A stretch of DNA of 64,000 nt from Saccharopolyspora spinosa NRRL 18395 (GTDB taxonomy: Bacteria > Actinomycetota > Actinomycetes > Mycobacteriales > Pseudonocardiaceae). Under the pieces are notes generated by a model. It saw only the letters and a list, made by a program, of their open reading frames with translations, ran no database searches and had not been told where the DNA came from. A program made the translations under genes and the position numbers. The stretch spans positions 291,626 to 355,625 of the forward strand of contig NZ_GL877881.1 of assembly GCF_000194155.1 (NCBI RefSeq), in the 5' to 3' direction. This document shows, piece after piece, positions 36,122-43,679 of this stretch (position 1 is the first letter of the stretch; each line of letters opens with the position of its first letter).

Positions 36122-36589
36122 GTGCGCCAGTCCGACCCGCTGCCGGACGAATTCCTCGATGACGTCGAAACCGCCGCTCGCGCACTCGTCGTGGTGTGGG
36201 GACGCAGCGCGGAACGGTTGCGCCCGAAGGTGTCGCCGTCCCAGCTGCGAGCGCTGATCGTCGTGGACCGCCACGCGACCATCAACCTGATGAGCCTGGC
36301 CGACGAGCTCGGTTCGATCCCCTCCGTGACGAGCCGGTTGTGCGATCGCCTCCAGGCGGCCGGACTGCTCGTGCGCGAAGTCAGCGTCGGCGACCGCCGG
36401 GAAATCGTCCTGAAGCTGTCGAAGGACGGACGGCGGCTGTTGCGCCAGTTCCGCCGCGACCGCAAGGCCGACTTGGAGGCCGTGCTCCAGCAGATGAACC
36501 CGCGCAGCAGGAGCGCACTGCGCACCGGCCTGGAAGCCTTCTACTCCGCCGCCAACGAACTCGGGCTCCCGGACCAGGAGCTCGCCTGA
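36122..36589 (+). CDS. MarR-family regulator
   Basis: About 155 residues with a winged helix: LSPSQLRALIVV-type entry, NLMSLADELGSIPSVTSRLC (recognition) and the wing EVSVGDRREIVLKLSKDG. GTG 36122 lies after AGGAGGG with a rather long spacer; ATG 36089 is the alternative. Divergent from the GAF-PP2C gene, from which it is separated by about 120 bases that likely carry both promoters. Confidence 0.85.
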   Translation: MRQSDPLPDEFLDDVETAARALVVVWGRSAERLRPKVSPSQLRALIVVDRHATINLMSLADELGSIPSVTSRLCDRLQAAGLLVREVSVGDRREIVLKLSKDGRRLLRQFRRDRKADLEAVLQQMNPRSRSALRTGLEAFYSAANELGLPDQELA

Positions 36590-37813
36590 CGCTTCGGCCG
36601 GCAAGGCCCCTCGTCGCCAGCGGGCGCGATCAGACGTGCCGGACTCATCGACCACAACCTCACGTCCATGCCATTCGCTTGTCTCCCGGCAAAGAAGTTA
36701 CCCTGCGCACCCAACGAGCCCGCGCGCAGGGCCTGCCGATACGGCCCTTTTCGGCTCCCCTAGTTCAGCGGGACGCCCCACCAGACCCGCGTCGCAGAAA
36801 GCGCCAATCGGCCCACGAGGGTGCGCAGTTGGTCCTGCCCGACGCCGCCCCACACCGTACGGCGTCCGCACGGTAGCGCGTGCTGGAGACACCACTCCCC
36901 ACCGGGCGTTCCGAGCAGATCTGCCGGGCATGTCGTTCACGGCGCGCACGCGCAGATCCCCGCTCGTTCTCCGGATGGTGTCACTCGCCATTCCTCGACA
37001 CGTGGCGCATCGGTTCTGCTTCCGCTCCGGGGACGGCGCCCTTCGTTCGGCGTCGCAGTTCACAATCCGGCCTCGTCGGCGGGCGACTCGCGCGGACAGC
37101 GGCGTGCCACGCCGATCGCCGTTCGAGCAGGGTCACCGCCTGTTCGGAGTGCGGCGCCGAACCTTGATGAGCAGCAAGGACAAGCAGGTTCCCGCGAAGC
37201 CAGCGAGCAGGTAGTCCAACGCGCATTGCATACCTCGACGACTCCCGCCTGCAGCCCTCACCACGGGAAGGGCAGGCCATCGGGCCTGCCGCCGGCGGCG
37301 ACCGCGCTCGACCATTTATTTGCTGTTGGACAAACATATACACGGACCCCTACCAGGCACCAGATCCGGTAGCGCACGCACGGCCGCCGAAAGCGCATCG
37401 CGCCAAGCGCAGAACCGCAGCGGTCGCCCCGCCGACCAGCGATTTCAGGATTGAATTCCCTTGCCATATGGCATCCAATCCGAGCCCTTGACGCTGCTGA
37501 ACGACGACTACAACCTTCGGGCGACCAACAAAGCCCAAGGCAGATCGGTGCATTCGCAACATCTTTGAAGAAGTCGCGCTGTTGGTTGAAATCGGTACTT
37601 CGGCGGCCTCAAAACCCAGCCTTTCGCGGGCGATCGAAGCGTACATCTCGTTCTAGCGCCAGCAAACAGGAAGAGTGCGTTCGCAGTGCCTGCCCACGGT
37701 GTGCGCGACAACCGCCGCAGCTCCCACCACGGGAAGCCGCCGACAGCTGCGGCGTCCTTCCCGATCCGCCACGCGATGTCGGCCCATTCGAATCCGACGG
37801 AACGGTCGCACAT
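36590..37813. other. Gene-poor region
   Basis: About 1.2 kb in which frames are open only by virtue of high GC and do not read like proteins. A 32-residue frame with one membrane helix (minus, about 37,135-37,230, MQCALDYLLAGFAGTCLSLL) is the only peptide-like piece and is weakly supported. A lower-GC patch lies at 37,440-37,600. Confidence 0.4.
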
Positions 37814-37873
37814 CAGGGCGTGTGCAAGGTTGACCTATCCGGTTTAGGTAGTTTCGGGCGGGAAGGTGGGTGG

Positions 37874-37913
37874 CAGGTTGCCCAGGTGGTGGACAGGTTG
37901 CCCAGGTGGTGGA
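37874..37913. repeat. Tandem repeat, 20 bases x 2
   Basis: CAGGTTGCCCAGGTGGTGGA occurs twice in direct succession, inside the MITE-like element. Confidence 0.85.
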
Positions 37914-38103
37914 CCGTTTCGATACCGGCGGCTGTGCCGTTCGGTCGGCGCCAGCGCCATATCCGGTTCGCAAGTTTCCGTCCAGAACAAAGACCTTCCA
38001 GGCTGCGGGTCCTGGCACGTCCGTACCCGCCCACGATTTCCATTGAAATTGCGGAGGTTGTCCACAGGCATCGGCGTGTCGGGATGCGACACGCCGACGG
38101 TCC

Positions 38104-38147
38104 GCAAGTTCCATTGAAATCGAAGGTTCGATTTCAATGGAACTTGC
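38104..38147. repeat. 21-base perfect palindromic hairpin
   Basis: Arms 38104-38124 and 38127-38147, separated by only GG. The core TTCCATTGAAAT is AT-rich in a GC-rich setting and recurs once more at about 38,040-38,053. Confidence 0.85.
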
Positions 38148-38451
38148 GCCGAAAGGGCCGGCAGCACCGAAAGGGCCGGCAGCAGCCGCTGCCCATATAG
38201 GATTCCCCGTCCACCGCCTCCAGCGCCCGCCAGAGACCGTCCACACGACCCCGCAAGGACTCGACTGTGGGGGTGGGCCGGTCAAGCACAACCCGAACCA
38301 GGGAAGCCAAGAACACAAGAGCGCGGCTCCTGGACAGACCGTCACGGCTTGAACAACCCGATGATCTCCCACCGGAAACCGCGCCCTCGTCTCGCGTCCT
38401 ACCTGGACAAAAACCCGCCGCAACCCTCAGATCAACCTTGCACACGCCCTG

Positions 38452-38943
38452 GGTCGCGCATCCTCGCCGAGATGTCCCGGTATTCGATTCTCCGGGCGGG
38501 GCTGCGATCACGCGGTTGCCGACTGCTCAGGTGGGGTCGCCCAGTTGGCTCCTCGTCGTCGGCCAGCACCGCCGGTGGGCTGAAGTGCTTCTGCCGGCAC
38601 GCCCCAATGCCGCCGCCGGATCGACCTTCCAAGATCGAACAAGCAAACGAAGAAGAACTCCGATGGCTACTTGACGGTGACAGCGGTGCACTGGCCGACG
38701 TCGGTCCCGGGGAACCTGCCCGTGCCCCCCGACGACGGCTCCCCCCCCCCGGGGAGCGCCGGGCACCCGCAGTCCGGCGCTCCCCGCACCCGTACGCGCC
38801 CGTTCGCGGCGCATTCGGCGCAATTTCGCGGGGAGGGGTTTGGGCCTCGCCGTCCCCGGGTAGAGATCATCTGGCCAACAGGTCGAACGGCATGGATCGC
38901 TGGGCTGCAGACCGTGCACCCAGGAGCGAGAAAGGACCGCAGC
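38452..38943. other. Region upstream of STAS gene
   Basis: About 490 bases without a supported gene; includes C-runs at 38,740-38,756. The SigB-type promoter 38838-38862 lies at the right end. Confidence 0.4.
38838..38862 (+). promoter_or_regulatory. SigB/SigF-type promoter upstream of STAS gene
   Basis: GTTT, 16 bases, GGGTA: a full match to the SigB-family pattern. It lies about 80 bases before the ATG of the anti-sigma antagonist-like gene. Confidence 0.5.
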
Positions 38944-39396
38944 ATGACCGTTCCGGACTCCACCTTCGAAGACCCGGGGCAAGCGAGACCACTTCAACTG
39001 CTGGAGCGGTCGGCGACGGCCACCGCGCCGCACGTCCAGCTCTCGAGTCCGCGCAGCGGCGCACTCGTGGTGACCGTCAGCGGGCAGTTCGACGCGAGCT
39101 CGGGACCTTCACTCGAAGAGGTCCTCGTTTCGCGGTTGACCTCCGACGTCGAGGTGCTCGTGGTGGATCTGGACGAGGTCGACGAACTCGACCTCCCGGG
39201 CTTGCAGATGCTCACCAGCGCGTACATGACGATGAGCGCGGAATTCCGGGAAATCGCCTTCCGCGTGGTCGTGGCCAGCGAGGCGCTCATGGACGAGTTG
39301 CGCGCGGCCGGTCTCGACGTCGTGCTGGACTGCCGGCCGAACTTGGACGCCGCGCTCGAACCACCAGCGCTCGAATCACCGGGCCGGGCTCGGTGA
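38944..39396 (+). CDS. STAS-domain protein (anti-sigma antagonist-like), non-canonical
   Basis: 150 residues with a STAS domain at about 35-135: GALVVTVSGQFDASSGPSLE, VLVVDLDEVDELDLPGLQML. In active antagonists the helix start is D-S-S-G-L or A-S-A-G-L, with a phosphorylatable Ser; here it is LDLPGL, without Ser, so normal switching by RsbW phosphorylation is not possible. It may be a permanently active antagonist or a scaffold. ATG 38944 follows GAAAGGACC, and a SigB-type promoter lies upstream. Confidence 0.8.
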   Translation: MTVPDSTFEDPGQARPLQLLERSATATAPHVQLSSPRSGALVVTVSGQFDASSGPSLEEVLVSRLTSDVEVLVVDLDEVDELDLPGLQMLTSAYMTMSAEFREIAFRVVVASEALMDELRAAGLDVVLDCRPNLDAALEPPALESPGRAR

Positions 39397-39568
39397 CGGG
39401 CGCTCTGATTCGCGGTGCGCAGCCGCGCTGTTGCGCACCGCGAATCACCGCGTCCACCCGTGGGGCAGGCCGACCACCGCGCCGGATCGGCTCGCGCGCC
39501 GCTCTCCGACACGTCCGGTCGAAGGGATCAACCACGTCCACGAGATCGGCTGCTCGTCGGACCGCAGG

Positions 39569-39964
39569 TCAGGACCGCCCGCCCTGGAGGGCGTTCTCGA
39601 GCGAGTCGAAGATCGGGATCTTCCGGTCGAGCGCGGTGATCTGCAGCGGTCGGATGGTGGCGCTGCTGGTGGCCACCACTCGCAGCTCGGCACCCCGCTC
39701 GTTGGCCAGGGTGTAGCCGTTGACCAGAGCCGACAAACCGGCCGACGCGAAGAAGCTGACCCCGGAGAGGTCCACGACGAGGGCCGCAACCTCGTCGGCG
39801 ACCGCTTTGGTCAGCTGTTCCTGGAGCTTCGGGGCGGTGACCATGTCGATCTCACCCGAGACGGTCAGCACCGCGGCCGAACCGCGCTGCTCCACGGCGA
39901 ACGACGCGGCCTGGATCGGCGTCGAGGTGGTCGATTCCGGCGAAGACGATTCGAACCTAGTCAC
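39569..39964 (-). CDS. Anti-sigma factor antagonist, STAS domain (RsbV-like)
   Basis: About 131 residues. STAS domain with AAVLTVSGEIDMVTAPKLQE and LVVDLSGVSFFASAGLSAL; the Ser in FFASAGL sits at the phosphorylation site. The family binds RsbW-type anti-sigma factors and frees the sigma factor when unphosphorylated. Start is probably GTG 39964; other in-frame GTG codons at 39973 and 39985 are possible. Divergent from the ATPase gene at 40301. Confidence 0.85.
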   Translation of the reverse strand: MTRFESSSPESTTSTPIQAASFAVEQRGSAAVLTVSGEIDMVTAPKLQEQLTKAVADEVAALVVDLSGVSFFASAGLSALVNGYTLANERGAELRVVATSSATIRPLQITALDRKIPIFDSLENALQGGRS

Positions 39965-40041
39965 AGCGGCCACTATCTCATACACCGTCGCTGGATCGTG
40001 GCAGCCTGCGGCAGCACTGACCTGCTGCGTGGACCTAAATC

Positions 40042-40057
40042 TTTGCCCGAGGGCAAA
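40042..40057. promoter_or_regulatory. Perfect 7+7 palindrome between divergent stress genes
   Basis: TTTGCCCGAGGGCAAA, two seven-base half-sites with a two-base centre, between the STAS gene and the ATPase gene. A related sequence (TTTGCCACAGGGCAAG) lies at 40944-40959 before the stressosome genes. Both could be binding sites of one regulator (inference). Confidence 0.4.
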
Positions 40058-40246
40058 CAACTGCGGCGGGTCCGCGCACCGACCTCCAGCTGATCGCCGG
40101 AACACCGGTGTTACCGTGGCGTCCCGCCCCGATGTTGCCGCCTGCGCACCGGGGTCACGGGTCTCACTCCCGAATGCCGACCCCGCCGTTCGCGCAGGCA
40201 GTTGGACCTTCACGGCAGGCAGTTGGAACTTCACGGCGGGCGACGC

Positions 40247-40272
40247 GCATCGTTCAGCGGTTCAACGGGTAC
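40247..40272 (+). promoter_or_regulatory. SigB/SigF-type promoter upstream of RsbW-like gene
   Basis: GCAT, 16 bases, GGGTAC fits the G-N-N-T / GGGTAY pattern, 28 bases before the ATG at 40301. Just upstream is a 22-base near-perfect tandem repeat (about 40,194-40,236). Confidence 0.4.
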
Positions 40273-40300
40273 TGGCCGGATCGAGGACGAGCGAGCAGAG

Positions 40301-40795
40301 ATGTCGAAACACGAGGCCTGGACCATGAGCGTGAACGGAAGCGCCAATCGAGTCGCGGCGGCCCCTCCCGATCCCCCGCACTGGCACGAGGTACCCGCGG
40401 AGCCCGGACGACTGCGGCCGATCTGCCGAGCGCTGACCGATTGGGCCAGCGGAAACGGGTTCACCGACAACCGCGCCGAAGCGGTCGCGCTCGCCGCTTA
40501 CGAGGCGATGGCCAACGTCGTCACGCACGCCTACCCCGACGGCGGTGGCGTGCTGAGCGTCCGGGCCGCCTTCCGCATCGAGGCCGCCCGCATCGAGATC
40601 GCGGTCCAGGACCGCGGCCGGTGGCTGATCCGCGCGGCGCCGGAGGACTCCGGCGAGCACGGCGGACGCGGCCTGGTGCTGATCCGGTCCCTCGCGGACC
40701 ACGTCGAGGTCCTCCTGGAAGAGGTCGGCACGACCGTTCGGATGGCCTGGGACGTGGCGGAGCGCGCCAAGCCCCAGCCACATCCAAGTGCCTGA
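40301..40795 (+). CDS. RsbW-like ATP-binding protein (anti-sigma kinase family)
   Basis: 164 residues, GHKL fold. N-box: AAYEAMANVVTHAYPDGG with the Mg-binding Asn. G1 box: VQDRGRW. G2: EHGGRGLVLIRSLADHV. These are complete enough for ATP binding and kinase activity toward a STAS antagonist. ATG 40301 follows GAGCGAGCAGAG; ATG 40325 is an alternative. A SigB-like promoter precedes it, suggesting feedback. Confidence 0.85.
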   Translation: MSKHEAWTMSVNGSANRVAAAPPDPPHWHEVPAEPGRLRPICRALTDWASGNGFTDNRAEAVALAAYEAMANVVTHAYPDGGGVLSVRAAFRIEAARIEIAVQDRGRWLIRAAPEDSGEHGGRGLVLIRSLADHVEVLLEEVGTTVRMAWDVAERAKPQPHPSA

Positions 40796-40998
40796 TCAGC
40801 TCGCCGCTGCGCGTCTCCGCGCCCGGCTGCGGCGGCGCCGCGCGGGTCTCGGCGCGAACAGGATTGCGCCGGAACCGGTCCGACCGGCAGGATGATCGAC
40901 GGCGCCCACCCCCGGTGGATCCGGCCGGTGGACGTGGTTTACGTTTGCCACAGGGCAAGAAAAAGCGGTGCGCGTTCCCGGTGCCGGTTGGGAGTTGA

Positions 40999-41072
40999 CC
41001 AGATGAGCGTCGTGACGAATGACGAGGTTCGCCGCCCAGATGAGCGTCGTGACGAATGACGAGGTTCGCCGC
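40999..41072 (+). repeat. Perfect 37-base tandem duplication over the rsbR start
   Basis: Two exact copies of a 37-base unit (40999-41035 and 41036-41072), each holding CCAGATGAGCGTCGTGACG. Because 37 is not a multiple of three, the first ATG (41003) is out of frame and opens an 18-codon frame ending at 41059, while the second (41040) starts the full protein. The ribosome site GGGAGTTG precedes only the first copy. Confidence 0.9.
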
Positions 41073-41876
41073 GAACTCGTTGAATTCCTCGACCAGCGGC
41101 AGCCCGACGTGGTGCGCGAATGGTCGCTATTGCGGACGTTCGCCGAGCAGCGGACGGTCGACGCGGTGGGTGGGTGCACCGAGCTGCTGAACAGCCTCCG
41201 CCGGGCGGCCCGGGACGGGCAGGAGCAAAACCCGGCGGCCGCAGGGTTCGACGACGTGCGACCGATGTTGCGGGCCTCCGCTGGTGGCGGCGCCAGCCGA
41301 CGGCTGGACCTCCTGTCACTGAAGGAACCCCTGCTGCGTCTCTGGTGGGAGCACCGCGCCGGAACACCTGCCGTCACGGATGGTGCTTTGGCGCTGTCGT
41401 CCGCGGTGGACGCGCTGCGGATGGTCCAGCTCGAGGAGGAGCTGACCGCAGGGACCGAGACCATCTCGATGCAGCGCCAGCAGCTCACCGAGCTGTCCAC
41501 ACCGGTGATCAAGCTGTGGGACGGGGTGCTGGCCGTCCCGCTCATCGGCACGCTCGACAGCACCCGCAGCCAATCCGCGACGGAAAGCCTGCTGGAGCAG
41601 GTCGTCGTGCAGCAGGCGAAGGTGGCGATCCTGGACATCACCGGCGTCCCGACCGTCGACACTATGGTCGCGCAACACCTGCTCAAGACCACGATGGCCG
41701 CGCGCCTGATGGGTGTCGAGTGTGTCCTCAGCGGAATCCGGCCGCAGATCGCGCAGACGATGGTCCAGCTGGGCATCGACCTCGGTGACCTGGTGACCAA
41801 GGCGTCGCTGGCCGACGCCCTGAGTTACGCGCTGCAAAAAACCGGCCTCGCCGTCGTTTCGGCGGACCAGGGGTAA
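41040..41876 (+). CDS. rsbR: RsbR-type stressosome protein
   Basis: 278 residues: an N-terminal helical sensor domain (about 1-150) and a C-terminal STAS domain (about 160-275) starting TELSTPVIKLWDGVLAVPLI. The Thr residues used for RsbT phosphorylation are present in ITGVPTVDT and near STRSQSATE. In stressosomes RsbR and RsbS form a large shell that holds RsbT. ATG 41040 is decided by the frame; the 37-base duplication puts the ribosome site before an out-of-frame ATG (41003). First gene of a tightly packed five-gene run. Confidence 0.9.
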   Translation: MSVVTNDEVRRELVEFLDQRQPDVVREWSLLRTFAEQRTVDAVGGCTELLNSLRRAARDGQEQNPAAAGFDDVRPMLRASAGGGASRRLDLLSLKEPLLRLWWEHRAGTPAVTDGALALSSAVDALRMVQLEEELTAGTETISMQRQQLTELSTPVIKLWDGVLAVPLIGTLDSTRSQSATESLLEQVVVQQAKVAILDITGVPTVDTMVAQHLLKTTMAARLMGVECVLSGIRPQIAQTMVQLGIDLGDLVTKASLADALSYALQKTGLAVVSADQG

Positions 41877-41881
41877 CCGTC

Positions 41882-42259
41882 GTGGCCTCGGTGTCGATCC
41901 TGGAGCTCGACGGGGCGCTGGTCGCCACGCTCCAGGGCGAGCTCACCGACGGTGCCGCGGTCGGCCTCCAGCAGGACCTCGCCGAGGCGGTCGTCGGCGT
42001 CGGCGCGCGCGGAGTGCTGATCGACATCTCCGGGCTGGAACTGGTGGATTCCTTCCTGGCCCGCACCATCTACGACATCGCTGCGGCGACTTCGTTGCTG
42101 GCGGCGGAAACGGTCGTGGTCGGCATGCGTCCCGAGGTCGCCATCACCCTGGTCGAGCTCGGCCTCACGCTGCCCGGGTTGCGCACCGCGCGAACAGTCG
42201 CGGACGGCATGGCGCTGCTGGGCATCGCCTCGCCGAACCGGTCAGCGGAGGGTAGATGA
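41882..42259 (+). CDS. rsbS: RsbS-type STAS scaffold protein
   Basis: 125 residues, a single STAS domain: SILELDGALVATLQGELTDG, VLIDISGLELVDSFLARTIY with the Ser used by RsbT, then MRPEVAITLVELGLTLPG. GTG 41882, five bases after the rsbR stop. Overlaps rsbT by four bases. Confidence 0.92.
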   Translation: MASVSILELDGALVATLQGELTDGAAVGLQQDLAEAVVGVGARGVLIDISGLELVDSFLARTIYDIAAATSLLAAETVVVGMRPEVAITLVELGLTLPGLRTARTVADGMALLGIASPNRSAEGR

Positions 42260-42684
42260 GCGCGCCCCGCGCGGCCCACGAGGTCCGGATCGCTGCGGAG
42301 CGCGACATCGTGCAGGTCCGGCAGGTGGTGCGAGAGCTCGCCCTGTCCGCCGGTTTCTCCCTGGTGGCGCAGACAAAGACGGTGACCGCCGCGAGCGAGT
42401 TGGCGCGCAACACCTTGATGTACGGTGGCGGCGGCACGGCCACCGCCACGCTCGACGAGGCTCCGGGCGGACCGGCGCGGCTGCGGATCACCTTCCGCGA
42501 CGCGGGGCCCGGGATCAGCGATGTCGACCTCGCCCTCCAGGACGGTTACAGCACCGGCGGCGGGTTGGGCCTCGGTCTCAGCGGAGCTCGGAGGCTCGCC
42601 GACGAGTTCGGCATCGAAACCGGCCCCGGCGCGGGAACTGCCGTGACCGTGGTGTTCATCGCCCGCGAGGCGGTGCGGCGGTGA
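42256..42684 (+). CDS. rsbT: RsbT-type serine/threonine kinase
   Basis: 142 residues. GHKL kinase with N-box VTAASELARNTLMYGGGG, G1 FRDAGPGI and G2 GLGLGLSGARRLADEF. In the stressosome it phosphorylates RsbR and RsbS, is released on stress and then activates a PP2C phosphatase (RsbU). ATG overlaps the rsbS stop (ATGA), and its own stop overlaps the next GTG. Confidence 0.93.
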   Translation: MSAPRAAHEVRIAAERDIVQVRQVVRELALSAGFSLVAQTKTVTAASELARNTLMYGGGGTATATLDEAPGGPARLRITFRDAGPGISDVDLALQDGYSTGGGLGLGLSGARRLADEFGIETGPGAGTAVTVVFIAREAVRR

Positions 42685-43679
42685 GGAGCACAGCCCTGGC
42701 CATCGCGGCGGAAGCACACGTCGCCCACGCTCGCCAGCTCGCCACCCATGCGGCCCAGGCCGCCCAGTTGCCGCAGCGATCGGTCGACCAGGTCGCCGTC
42801 GTGGCCTCGGAACTCGCCAGCAACCTGCGCAAGCACGCGTCCGACGGCCTGTTCTCCGCCGTGCCGCAACCCGGGCGCTTGGACCTGGTGGCGTGCGATC
42901 GAGGTCCCGGCATCGACCGGGTCGCGGACAGCCTGCGCGACGGCCATTCGACTGCGGGGACGCTCGGCACCGGGCTGGGTGCGGCCCGCCGGCTTGCCGA
43001 CGAATTCGACATCTTCTCCAACGAGGGCGTCGGCACGGCAGTGCTCGCACGCTGGGGCGCGACCGACGGCTGGCCCGGCGCGCTGCGGATCGGCGCCGCC
43101 CAGTACACCTGCCCCGGTGAGGTCGTGACCGGCGACGGGTGGTGCGCGACCGCCACGAGCGACCGGGTCGTCGTCGTGGTCAGCGACGGGCTGGGCCACG
43201 GGCCCGCAGCGGCGGCGGCCACCGCCGCTGCCGTCGATTTCGCCAGCACGCACCCGGAGCTCAAGCCGGCCACGCTGCTGGCGGAGCTGTGCGGCGAGCT
43301 CGCCCCCACCCGCGGCGCCACGGTTGCGGTCGCGGAGGTGGACCTGGCGCGCGGAGCCCTGCGGTTCTGCGGGATCGGCAACGTCACCGCCCGGTTGCAC
43401 TCCGAACCTGGGGGGACCAGCGAGCAATTGCCGTCCCTGCCCGGGATCGTGGGCCACCGGTCGCCTCGGCTGCGCCCCGGTCGGGAGTACGAGCGGCCGT
43501 GGACCGGGGCCGAACGGCTGATCCTCCACACCGACGGCGTCACGCAGCGCTGGACCCCCGAGGACCGACCCGACGTGTTCGGCCACGACCCGTCGGTCGT
43601 CGCAGGTTGGCTGCTCGGGCAGCACTGCCGACGGCGGGACGACGCGTGCGTGGTGGTGCTCGGCGGAAGCAGGACCTGA
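42681..43679 (+). CDS. Two-domain protein: RsbT-like ATPase plus SpoIIE/PP2C phosphatase (RsbX-like)
   Basis: 332 residues. Residues 1-130 are a second GHKL domain (VAVVASELASNLRKHASDG, CDRGPGI, GTGLGAARRLADEFDIF). Residues 140-330 are a PP2C/SpoIIE domain with VVVVSDGLGHGPAAAAA, RGATVAVAEVDL and LILHTDGVTQRW. RsbX in Bacillus resets the stressosome by dephosphorylating RsbR/RsbS; here the phosphatase is fused to a kinase-like domain, so the fusion could set the phosphorylation level both ways (inference). GTG 42681 overlaps the rsbT stop. Confidence 0.88.
   Translation: MRSTALAIAAEAHVAHARQLATHAAQAAQLPQRSVDQVAVVASELASNLRKHASDGLFSAVPQPGRLDLVACDRGPGIDRVADSLRDGHSTAGTLGTGLGAARRLADEFDIFSNEGVGTAVLARWGATDGWPGALRIGAAQYTCPGEVVTGDGWCATATSDRVVVVVSDGLGHGPAAAAATAAAVDFASTHPELKPATLLAELCGELAPTRGATVAVAEVDLARGALRFCGIGNVTARLHSEPGGTSEQLPSLPGIVGHRSPRLRPGREYERPWTGAERLILHTDGVTQRWTPEDRPDVFGHDPSVVAGWLLGQHCRRRDDACVVVLGGSRT

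Larger units (their letters stand above)
37814..38451. mobile_element. MITE-like non-autonomous element with 20-base terminal inverted repeats
   Basis: CAGGGCGTGTGCAAGGTTGA at 37814-37833 is repeated exactly in inverted orientation at 38432-38451. The 638 bases between hold no transposase but include a 20-base tandem repeat (37874-37913), a 21-base perfect palindrome (38104-38147) and an 18-base tandem repeat (38149-38184). No clear target-site duplication is seen. The structure suggests a non-autonomous transposable element. Confidence 0.5.

Noticed and set aside
34899..36122. Plus-strand 407-codon frame opposite the GAF-PP2C gene
   Set aside because: Composition is that of an antisense frame, and the minus-strand gene has clear domain motifs and an excellent ribosome site.
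36590..37813. Several 60-190-codon frames
   Set aside because: All are Arg/Pro/Ser-rich shadows without ribosome sites or motifs; only a tiny one-helix frame was even marginal.
37814..38451. CRISPR array or phage attachment region
   Set aside because: Repeats are few, of different types, and lack regular spacing; the terminal inverted repeats fit a transposable element better.
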